From: a virus
Length of the DNA stretch: 26,227 bases
IMG/VR virus record: IMGVR_UViG_3300023278_000504
Span: 1 to 26,227 of that record
Direction: 5' to 3' (one strand)
In this document: positions 8,837-15,351 of the stretch, in pieces
Layout of the letters: each line of letters begins with the position of its first letter
Position numbering within the stretch: the first letter of the stretch is position 1
The notes under the pieces: generated by a model
What the model was told of the DNA's origin: nothing
Seen by the model: only the letters and a program-made list of their open reading frames with translations
Database searches by the model: none
Program-made: the position numbers and the translations under genes

Positions 8837-9361
8837 TTAATTCAATACTTTAGGTTTAATAAAACCTAACATTCTTAACCCATTATCATTTGTAAAATTA
8901 ATAGGCCTGCTTTTAGAAGCTACTATATAGCCTTCTCTGCCTCCCTTATCGTTTGTGTTGCCTTCTATTGTCTTTATAGTATCTTCCCCAACCTCCATGA
9001 CTATGGCAGCGTGTCCCGTGCTCTGAGCTTTTCCTTTTTTATAAGTTTGCCAAATTACTATGTCACCTTCTTCAGGAGTTTTACTTGTCCACTTAATAGC
9101 TTTAAAATGTCTGAATGTTCTTACTGTACCTGCACTAAATTCTTTTTTTAATATAGGTAACATTTCTGAAGCAAATTCTTTATACGCCTCTACCCAACAT
9201 AGCTCAGTAAATAGACAGCACCAAGCGTAACCATCGCGCATACCTATAGAAGTCATTTTTTTATCAAACTCTGGGTCTTTAAAGCCCATGTTTCCCTTAT
9301 TTTCTTCTTGTCCTAAATATTCAAAAGCATAGCTTTTAATACTTCCTCTTATAGTTTCCAT
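8837..9361 (-). CDS. CHAP-domain peptidoglycan hydrolase (endolysin or virion lysin)
   Basis: A 174-residue protein from ATG 9361; TTG 9376 or GTG 9373 would extend it into the upstream gene. It has a single CHAP fold: catalytic Cys48 in DGYAWCCLF (43-51), His117 in STGHAAIVMEV (114-124), and the acidic/amide residue in IEGNTND (132-138), preceded by the typical PEEGDIVIW (96-104). CHAP enzymes cleave peptide bonds or the amide link in peptidoglycan. It has no signal peptide or separate wall-binding domain, so it would need the neighbouring holin to reach the wall. The upstream holin-like stop lies 4 bases before the chosen start. Adjacent Cys48-Cys49 leaves slight doubt over which is the nucleophile. 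Confidence 0.85.
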   Translation of the reverse strand: METIRGSIKSYAFEYLGQEENKGNMGFKDPEFDKKMTSIGMRDGYAWCCLFTELCWVEAYKEFASEMLPILKKEFSAGTVRTFRHFKAIKWTSKTPEEGDIVIWQTYKKGKAQSTGHAAIVMEVGEDTIKTIEGNTNDKGGREGYIVASKSRPINFTNDNGLRMLGFIKPKVLN

Positions 9362-9365
9362 AATT

Positions 9366-9611
9366 TTATCCACCAAACTTGCTCATCCACCAAGCTTTAA
9401 TTGCTAATATTATTGCAGAAACCCCTGTTCCTGCTCCTGTTCCGTAAAGTACAGATGTTGATTTTATATTATTTATTTGTTTTTTGTTTTCACTTGTTTT
9501 TTTCTCTACTGTATTCATTCTATGGATTAATCCAGTAGTACCAAGATCATTTCCTACCATAGCAGTATGAATATCCCTTAATAATTTTATGTGTTCAGGA
9601 TCTAGTGACAT
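9366..9611 (-). CDS. Small membrane protein, holin/antiholin-like
   Basis: An 81-residue protein. Residues 1-50 are hydrophilic and partly coiled-coil (MNTVEKKTSENKKQINNIK, 32-50); residues 53-74 form one Gly/Ala-rich membrane segment (GTGAGTGVSAIILAIKAWW), with a short Lys/Gly end. This one-span layout with an N-terminal soluble helix is like XhlA-type haemolysin/holin partners. It lies directly between a second small membrane protein and the CHAP enzyme, which supports a role in timing membrane permeabilisation. It could also be an antiholin. No family could be confirmed by eye. Confidence 0.6.
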   Translation of the reverse strand: MSLDPEHIKLLRDIHTAMVGNDLGTTGLIHRMNTVEKKTSENKKQINNIKSTSVLYGTGAGTGVSAIILAIKAWWMSKFGG

Positions 9612-9621
9612 AATATAAAAA

Positions 9622-9810
9622 TTATTTTTTTAAACCTCTAAGACTTACTACAGCATCTACAACCGCCTGACCTCCTATGTATATCATTGCTACATCTACC
9701 CAATCGTTAGATGCTATCATTCCAAAGCCAATAAAGAAACTAGCTACTATAAAAACGCTTAATTTCTTACTTATAAAATACCCTAAAAATTTATCTACTT
9801 TTGCTTTCAT
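9622..9810 (-). CDS. Putative holin (62 aa)
   Basis: A 62-residue protein with a basic N-terminus (MKAKVDKFLGYFISKK), a clear membrane span (LSVFIVASFFIGFGMIA, 17-33), and a second amphipathic or membrane-associated segment (VAMIYIGGQAVVDAVVSL, 40-57), ending in RGLKK. Size, charge distribution and placement 2 bases downstream of an amidase gene fit a small phage holin that opens the inner membrane. A 10-base gap separates it from the 81-residue membrane protein, and the two may act together. The sequence does not say which is effector and which is antagonist. Confidence 0.65.
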   Translation of the reverse strand: MKAKVDKFLGYFISKKLSVFIVASFFIGFGMIASNDWVDVAMIYIGGQAVVDAVVSLRGLKK

Positions 9811-9812
9811 AA

Positions 9813-10454
9813 CTATACTATTTTATTTTTTTCTACTTCTAAAATCATGTCCATGTGAATCTTCGCTATTCTATCTCTACCCTCTTCGCTTAATAAAAGA
9901 GCAGATTCTTTTCTATTTGTCATAAAGAAATTCTCAGAAAGTATTGCAGGCATAACAGTCTTGCGTAATACCCAAAAGTTAGACTCTTGGTCTGCATCTC
10001 CGTCCCTTGTATCCTTTCTCATTTTGTGGTCTGGAAACTCCTCCTTAGCATTGTTAAATAATATCTCTGCTATCTTATCGCTTTTAGTTTCTCCTACACT
10101 AGTATAAACAGCCCACCCATGAGCAGACTCTTTGCCGAAACCGTTTGCGTGAATAGACACGTAAATACAAGGCTTGCCTCCTTTGTCTCTTTGTTGGCGG
10201 TAAATGTCATTTGCCTTATCTGTTCTCTTTCTTAGAGAAATTTCTTCTTCTGTATCTACTAAATTAACACAATCAATCCCTGCATCTGTACACGATTTCA
10301 TTAATCTTTTAACGATAGCTCTATTAAATACGCCCTCTAGTAATTGAGTTCCATCTTCCCAAACTGGAGAACGCTTACCAGCCGTTTGGTACTTGCCATC
10401 TATTACTCCTCCATGTCCATTGTCAAATAGCCAAATATAATTGCTTTCTTTCAT
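9813..10454 (-). CDS. N-acetylmuramoyl-L-alanine amidase (Amidase_3 family)
   Basis: A 213-residue zinc amidase that cuts the bond between N-acetylmuramic acid and L-alanine in peptidoglycan. Expected residues of the Amidase_3 fold are visible in order: His14 in FDNGHGG (10-16), Glu40 in LLEGVFN (38-44), His102 in VSIHANGF (99-106), and catalytic Glu174 in ILSENFFM (171-178). The length matches a bare catalytic domain with no wall-binding repeat and no signal peptide. It begins 9 bases after the fibre gene and is followed 2 bases later by the putative holin, so it opens the lysis cassette. It is the most likely main endolysin of this phage, alongside the CHAP enzyme. Confidence 0.93.
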   Translation of the reverse strand: MKESNYIWLFDNGHGGVIDGKYQTAGKRSPVWEDGTQLLEGVFNRAIVKRLMKSCTDAGIDCVNLVDTEEEISLRKRTDKANDIYRQQRDKGGKPCIYVSIHANGFGKESAHGWAVYTSVGETKSDKIAEILFNNAKEEFPDHKMRKDTRDGDADQESNFWVLRKTVMPAILSENFFMTNRKESALLLSEEGRDRIAKIHMDMILEVEKNKIV

Positions 10455-10463
10455 AGCTGCTTT

Positions 10464-12731
10464 TTAAGGTGTAATTGTATAACCGTTGCCTCCTGTTATG
10501 TACCAAGACGGAGTACCACTTAAGTCATTTATAAATTGTAAAGTTACTGTGTCTCCTTCACTATTTATATTAATTGTAGTTCCTCCTCTTAAATTAGAGG
10601 GTAATAGGCTTATTCCTCCACTCGCACTGGAGTTAATACAAACTAAAGTAAGTATTTGCCCAAATTCTCCGTCTGCTATTGTGTGAGTATCAAAATTAAG
10701 CGGCAGTGTGCCAATTGCAATAGTTGATTTACTCAAATCTATAAAAGTGTTCGCACCAGGAAAAACAATAGAATTCCCACTATGCCTAACTTTTCCACTT
10801 GTGGTAAATTCATCTGATGAAGTTAAAACAGTTGAGTTAACATCAGGCATTCCAACAGGTCTTAACCCTAAATCAGATAATACTGTACCTAAGTCTGTAT
10901 TTACTAATGGTTGTACTATTGGTGTAGATCCATAAAATGCTAATTTCTGACTAGTTGCAGTACCTATTTTAGTACCTGTAGTAGTATCTAAAATCATGTT
11001 AATGCCATTATCTCCCATATAAAGATCTCCATTAGCTAGATACAATGAATAGTTCTGGCCTGATGCTCCTGATGCACTAAAATTTCCTGCTATATTATCT
11101 CCAGAAGTTGCACCAAGTAAGCTTACTGCTACCCCTTGTACTTGCCCTGTTCCAGCAACTGCGCTCACTATTTCAACTCCTTTAGTAGTAACAGTACCGC
11201 CAACACCTTGAATATTTGCACTAAATCCAGCCCAGTTAGCTCCCGCAGAAGTAAGATTTGTACTAGCATCATACGCTTTATTACTAGCAGTTCCTCCTTG
11301 AGCATTTGAGCTTACTCCTTTATTAAAAGTTGTCCCTGCTCCAGATGAATCAATGTTTGCAGCAACACAACTACCCGTTGTAATTGTGTTATATACCTTT
11401 AAAGAAGTTGCAAAAGCTTGGTTTCTTAATGTTACAGCTGAGAGTGAGTCCACAGCACCATTAATACCTAATTGGTCTCCATCATCTAATATTAAAGAAT
11501 CTATTAAACTTGTTCCTGCAGCATCAAATTTAGGCAAAATATTAGCAGTTCCTGATGTAGTACTAGTAGCTCTTTGTGTATTACCAATAGTAAAGTAATT
11601 AGTACCGTCATTAATAAGTTTAAGTCCTGCTTTATCTATATTAATAATAGCAGAAGCTGCTCCGTCAATTGTTCCTCCAGTAGTTACTATTGTTATTGCA
11701 TTAGTTCCTGCAGTTTCTACATCCCATATTTCAGGTTCAAACCTTGAGGGAGATATTAAAGTGCTTGGGTTAGGCAATGTTATTGTACAAACCCCTACAC
11801 TAGTGCGTGTAACATACCATAACTTAGAATCACTTTCCGTTAATATTTTAGAAGCAGTAGATATTACAGATGAGTTATAAATTTCTTGGTCAAATACATT
11901 TCCCAATTCTAAAGGAGTTATTGCAGAATCAGCATTAGATAAAGCAAGAGCTTCAGCATTAGTTGAAATTCTGGTAGCACCTGCAATAGTAGTAGTACTA
12001 TTTGTAAGTTTATTTTTAGGTATCCAAACTGTACCACTAGCATATAAAAGAATACTTTCTCCATTAGCAGTAATACTCATTGTAGAAGTGGTGTCTAAAA
12101 AAGTATCTGAACCAGCTACATTAATTATAATATTATAAGTTTCTGCATTATTTCCTGCATCTACTATATAAAATTCTGTTCTGTCTGCAGAGGCTAAAGT
12201 AGAAGTGTCTGGAAGTGTGATAGTACAAGTACCTGCAGTAGTTCTGGTCACATTAATAGTACCTCTGTCTGCATATGTTAAAGTTGCAGTAGCGTTGTTT
12301 ACAGTAGTCTTTTTTAATACATCATACTCTATTTTACTTCCTACGTACTCAGTAGTAGCAAGTGCAGTACTTTCTACTGTATCTACAGCTGTTACTCCAG
12401 TGGTAGTACTACTAAGAGATGCTCCAATTGCATCAGATTTTAAAGCTAAAGCAGAGTCTACATACGTTTTAGTAGTAGGATGTAGTCCTGAAGTAGGGGC
12501 TCCTGATAAAGTAATGTCTCCTGTTAGTACGCCTCCAGCTAGATTTAATTTATCTGCAGTAAGAGCTGCTACCGCTATGTCATTAGAAATTTCATAAGCA
12601 GCTTGACTAGCAACAATAGCTGCTGTAATTGCAGCGCCTGTTACTTTATAATCTACTCCTGCTACGTTTACTACGTACTCTTCTGTTCCGTCAGTTATAG
12701 GTCTTGATGTTAAATCTGTTATTAATGTCAT
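10464..12731 (-). CDS. Tail fibre / receptor-binding-type protein (755 aa)
   Basis: A 755-residue fibre. Residues 62-93 hold the classic fibre repeat LTGDITLSGAPTSGLHPTTK followed by TYVDSA. Residues 250-280 carry a second fibre motif (TRISTNAEALALSNADSAIT). Two homologous beta domains are seen: about 144-238 with TAGTCTITLPDTSTL, and 290-384 with SVGVCTITLPNPSTL, each ending in a Trp/Tyr-phi-phi-G pattern. A third, weaker copy occupies the C-terminal 110 residues (TFIDLS to SWYITGG). Residues 398-620 are a Gly/Ala/Ser-rich stretch resembling fibre-linked peptides (ILPKFDAAGTSLIDSLILDD). Trimeric, beta-rich organisation is expected. No chaperone or hydrolase motif is seen. The gene follows a small unknown gene by 3 bases and immediately precedes the amidase. 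Confidence 0.8.
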   Translation of the reverse strand: MTLITDLTSRPITDGTEEYVVNVAGVDYKVTGAAITAAIVASQAAYEISNDIAVAALTADKLNLAGGVLTGDITLSGAPTSGLHPTTKTYVDSALALKSDAIGASLSSTTTGVTAVDTVESTALATTEYVGSKIEYDVLKKTTVNNATATLTYADRGTINVTRTTAGTCTITLPDTSTLASADRTEFYIVDAGNNAETYNIIINVAGSDTFLDTTSTMSITANGESILLYASGTVWIPKNKLTNSTTTIAGATRISTNAEALALSNADSAITPLELGNVFDQEIYNSSVISTASKILTESDSKLWYVTRTSVGVCTITLPNPSTLISPSRFEPEIWDVETAGTNAITIVTTGGTIDGAASAIINIDKAGLKLINDGTNYFTIGNTQRATSTTSGTANILPKFDAAGTSLIDSLILDDGDQLGINGAVDSLSAVTLRNQAFATSLKVYNTITTGSCVAANIDSSGAGTTFNKGVSSNAQGGTASNKAYDASTNLTSAGANWAGFSANIQGVGGTVTTKGVEIVSAVAGTGQVQGVAVSLLGATSGDNIAGNFSASGASGQNYSLYLANGDLYMGDNGINMILDTTTGTKIGTATSQKLAFYGSTPIVQPLVNTDLGTVLSDLGLRPVGMPDVNSTVLTSSDEFTTSGKVRHSGNSIVFPGANTFIDLSKSTIAIGTLPLNFDTHTIADGEFGQILTLVCINSSASGGISLLPSNLRGGTTININSEGDTVTLQFINDLSGTPSWYITGGNGYTITP

Positions 12732-12734
12732 GTC

Positions 12735-13199
12735 TTAAGTTTCTTTTGATGAAAATAGTTGTAAATTTCCTGTACCTAAATGCGGTTGATTTATAAGTTC
12801 TGTTTCTCCTGGAGTTTTGTTTAATGTTATTGGCCCACCTCCCCCTAGCCCTAGTTCTTTCTGAACAGGTTCTTCCCAAAATGAAGTGTTATAAGAGGTT
12901 TCTTTGTTTAAAAAATGTAATCCTGTAATTATTTGAATGTTTTTAATTATATTATCAACACATTCTTCCGTAATACCATTATGTACTCCGTTTTGTTCAG
13001 CAGTAGTAATAGGACAATACCCTAATAAAGCCATATAACAAGCTACTACATATTCGTATTTCATAAATTCAACTTCATCAAGTAGTTGTCCGTATTTAAG
13101 GTTGCCTACTATTTTATCAGTCTGTGAAGATATCCAAAGACCAATATCTACTCTTCTTTTAAGTAAATCGTTTTCTGTATAATATTTTACTACTGCCAT
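12735..13199 (-). CDS. Hypothetical small structural-region protein (154 aa)
   Basis: A 154-residue protein of unrecognised family. Residues 1-60 are mixed helical (YYTENDLLKRRVDIGLWISS); residues 76-95 contain two Cys (GYCPITTAEQNGVHNGITEECV); residues 115-135 hold a Gly4 turn (LGLGGGGP). The C-terminus is polar (LGTGNLQLFSSKET). Its ATG overlaps the stop of the collagen-like gene by one base (TAATG), and the 755-residue fibre starts 3 bases after its stop. Coupling to fibre genes on both sides suggests a tail or head-decoration part or a fibre-assembly factor. No enzymatic motif is visible, so no function is assigned. Confidence 0.6.
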   Translation of the reverse strand: MAVVKYYTENDLLKRRVDIGLWISSQTDKIVGNLKYGQLLDEVEFMKYEYVVACYMALLGYCPITTAEQNGVHNGITEECVDNIIKNIQIITGLHFLNKETSYNTSFWEEPVQKELGLGGGGPITLNKTPGETELINQPHLGTGNLQLFSSKET

Positions 13200-14077
13200 T
13201 AACTAAGTTGTAAATAAGCTACTTCTAATGATATACGAGACCCTACCCAAGCGCTTATAGCACCGTCAGTGCCAATTTCTTTATAATCTCTTGTTCTTCT
13301 GCCTTCTTTTAAAGACGCTTTATTTTCTTTTGCTTGTTTTTCTTCTTGATTTATTCTAGATTTTTTAGCAAGAAGTTGTCTCTTTTCTGATAATACATTT
13401 CTTTCTTCTTTAACAATTCCTGAACCTGCTATTCCATAATCTTTAGTAAGTGTATTATAAAAATTAGATTTTTTTAATTTTGTTTTTTCTTTTATAGTTT
13501 CTTTAGCTATGACGGCTTCTCCTGCATCATATAATCTTTCAATTTCTGCAAGATAAGATTTTTCTTTTTCTGTAGGATAAGCTATATAAGCCCACAACCC
13601 AACAATGTCATCATTAATTGGCCATAAATTAGGGTCTATATCAAGGTTTACTATTCTAAAATCTTTATTTTTACCAAATCCTTTTATTTCAAAATCACTT
13701 TTAGCAATAATAGTGGGATCATCTGCTAGAGGATTTTCAGTAGTGTGGTTCATTAATCTAAGGCCCGCTTTACATATTGTATTTCCTGTATCTGCTCCTA
13801 TAATTACTTTTACACTACTAAGAGTATTTAAACTGTTTGTAGTAGTATGTCCTACTAAAACATAATGCCCTGCTGGCACTTCAAAAAAAGAAGCAGAGCT
13901 TTTACAACTAAACGATACATCTGTTTTGCCCAAGTTACCTGGACCTTTTGCTCCTTGATCTCCTTGTGGGCCAGTATTTCCTTGTTCGCCATTTTCTCCA
14001 GTAGCTCCTTTAGGACCACTAGGTCCTTCGCCAAGTCTTATTGCATTATTGTTATTTGTATAAATATAAGTAGACAT
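13199..14077 (-). CDS. Collagen-like virion protein with basic coiled-coil tail (292 aa)
   Basis: Residues 18-47 are ten uninterrupted Gly-X-Y triplets (GPSGPKGATGENGEQGNTGP, continuing to GDQGAKGPG), indicating a collagen triple helix and hence a trimer. A beta-rich globular domain follows (about 52-175, containing FFEVPAGHYVLVGHTTTNSL and IVGLWAYIAYP). Residues 175-270 are strongly charged and helical (KEERNVLSEKRQLLAKKSRI, then NQEEKQAKENK). The final 25 residues are hydrophobic (GAISAWVGSRISLEVAYLQL). Collagen-like segments occur in phage fibres and head decorations. It overlaps the second collagen-like gene upstream by one base, so the two may form a mixed fibre. The coiled-coil tail is absent from the partner. 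Confidence 0.8.
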   Translation of the reverse strand: MSTYIYTNNNNAIRLGEGPSGPKGATGENGEQGNTGPQGDQGAKGPGNLGKTDVSFSCKSSASFFEVPAGHYVLVGHTTTNSLNTLSSVKVIIGADTGNTICKAGLRLMNHTTENPLADDPTIIAKSDFEIKGFGKNKDFRIVNLDIDPNLWPINDDIVGLWAYIAYPTEKEKSYLAEIERLYDAGEAVIAKETIKEKTKLKKSNFYNTLTKDYGIAGSGIVKEERNVLSEKRQLLAKKSRINQEEKQAKENKASLKEGRRTRDYKEIGTDGAISAWVGSRISLEVAYLQLS

Positions 14078-14706
14078 TATCTCATTTCTAGTGCGTAAGC
14101 TCTGTGTTCTGTTCTAGTATTTCCCGACGGTTTTCCGTAATTTACGTCTGTAAAAGCTTCTTTTGCTTTTCCTGCATCTGCTTTCATTGCAACTGCTGTG
14201 TCTTTTGCTTCTCCTATCGCTCCTTGTAAAATTAAAACTGTTTCCGTATTAGGTAAGTTTTTTAATTGAGCTGTTAATATTTTATAAACATGTATATTTG
14301 TTTGATTTTCAGAAACGTTAGCTTCTGACACTGTTTGAACTCTTCCTCCAGAATCTATAAATATTAATCTAAAAAATAAAAAAGATTCTCCATTTGGAGA
14401 TTTAATACTATATGCTATTTTTGAATATTCTGGAGTAAAAATGTCAGTGCCTGCAAAAATACAGAAAGCTAATGTATCCCAATTGTTTGAGTTTTTAGAA
14501 ATTTTTGCTTTAATGTCAACAAATGGCTTAGAGCCTTCTTGTAAATTAATGTCTAATTTATTATCTCCTGAAGGTCCTATTGGTCCTGCTGGACCTCTTG
14601 CTCCATCTTTACCATCTTCTCCTTTTATTCCTGAAGACCCTCTTTTTCCTTGGTTTCCTTTAGATATTTGGCCAGCACTTATATTATTGTTTTCTGAACA
14701 TCCCAT
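14077..14706 (-). CDS. Collagen-like virion protein (209 aa)
   Basis: Residues 17-49 are eleven Gly-X-Y triplets (GNQGKRGSSGIKGEDGKDGA, then RGPAGPIGPSGDN), predicting a trimeric collagen helix. A beta-rich domain follows (about 52-165, with DTLAFCIFAGTDIFTPEYSK and ESFLFFRLIFIDSGG). The last 45 residues are Ala/Lys-rich and may be a helix or linker. The N-terminus MGCSENNN has Cys3, which could crosslink, but there is no signal peptide, so lipidation is unlikely. It follows the cysteine-rich protein by 1 base and overlaps the next collagen-like gene by one base (TAATG). A head fibre or decoration role fits its place directly after the head module; a tail fibre role cannot be excluded. Confidence 0.8.
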   Translation of the reverse strand: MGCSENNNISAGQISKGNQGKRGSSGIKGEDGKDGARGPAGPIGPSGDNKLDINLQEGSKPFVDIKAKISKNSNNWDTLAFCIFAGTDIFTPEYSKIAYSIKSPNGESFLFFRLIFIDSGGRVQTVSEANVSENQTNIHVYKILTAQLKNLPNTETVLILQGAIGEAKDTAVAMKADAGKAKEAFTDVNYGKPSGNTRTEHRAYALEMR

Positions 14707-14707
14707 T

Positions 14708-15262
14708 TTAACAAGTTTTAGCGCAATAATTATTAATTAAATCTATTAAGCATTTAAATTTATCTATATCTCCAACTGCTGCACTTGCAGTAGCTGCATC
14801 TAAATATGTTTTGGCTTCTAAAGCTCTACGTAAATCACTGCCGTCACAGTCGCAAATATCAATATCTGCTAATAAGCAATGAACACAATTACGTGCTTGC
14901 CCTAAAAGAAGTATAGTTTGTGTGTTTGTAATAACTCCTTCTAACGGAGTAGTGACTTCATAAACAAATAACCACTCGCCATCAGCAATTAATAAATCAG
15001 TACCTAAACTTAAGTCCTGTGTTCTAATGGCATTATCTGTTGTACTATCTGCTGTAGGAAAAATTGGATATAAATCTAAAATAATTTCTGTTCCTCCTGG
15101 AGGCGTTATTTTTAATATTGCTGCAGTAGCATCTGTAGTGTTTTCAGCATCTCCCCAACCGCCTGGGTTAGTTGAAGCATTATACGCACCAGTAGTTTCA
15201 TTAAAGAGTATTTCCCTTGCGTTATCACTCTCTCTAATATTAAAGTCTATGTATATTGACAT
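14708..15262 (-). CDS. Cysteine-rich virion-region protein (184 aa)
   Basis: A 184-residue protein with a beta-rich N-terminal domain of about 120 residues (PPGGTEIILDLYPIF at 54-68; GEWLFVYEVTTPL at 95-107). A compact C-terminal helical domain contains seven cysteines: Cys126, 129, 137, 139, 171, 180 and 184, in the pattern RNCVHCLLADIDICDCD...KCLIDLINNYC. No cysteine occurs in the first 125 residues. The paired CxxC and CxC spacing could bind a metal or form disulphides. It is the first gene after the terminator at 15292-15325, so it probably starts a new transcript, and it abuts the collagen-like genes. I do not recognise a named family; similar small Cys-containing proteins occur near crAss-like head genes from memory only. 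Confidence 0.65.
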   Translation of the reverse strand: MSIYIDFNIRESDNAREILFNETTGAYNASTNPGGWGDAENTTDATAAILKITPPGGTEIILDLYPIFPTADSTTDNAIRTQDLSLGTDLLIADGEWLFVYEVTTPLEGVITNTQTILLLGQARNCVHCLLADIDICDCDGSDLRRALEAKTYLDAATASAAVGDIDKFKCLIDLINNYCAKTC

Positions 15263-15291
15263 TCTAAAATGGTTACAGGGTTAAAAATACT

Positions 15292-15325
15292 AAAAAAACT
15301 ATGAGGAAACTTGTTCCCCATAGTT
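15292..15325 (-). terminator. Rho-independent terminator after the Ala-rich structural gene
   Basis: On the minus strand the RNA forms a 10-bp stem AACUAUGGGG / CCUCAUAGUU with one G-U pair and a 9-base loop, followed directly by a run of seven U (the As at 15292-15298; the inner two are shared with the stem foot). It starts 26 bases after the stop of the gene at 15352-16599. This should end or reduce transcription between the head module and the fibre module. Confidence 0.85.
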
Positions 15326-15351
15326 AATTTTATAATACAGCTAGTTATAAA

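Noticed and set aside
9361-9376. Longer CHAP start from TTG 9376 and longer adaptor and TerL starts from TTG 8143 and 26089
   Set aside because: In each case an ATG lies a few codons downstream at a better distance from the upstream gene, and the extra residues add nothing to the domain.
4350-14706. Possible diversity-generating retroelement acting on fibre genes
   Set aside because: No reverse transcriptase gene or template-variable repeat pair is visible here. The internal fibre repeats differ at scattered, mostly synonymous sites instead of at adenines.
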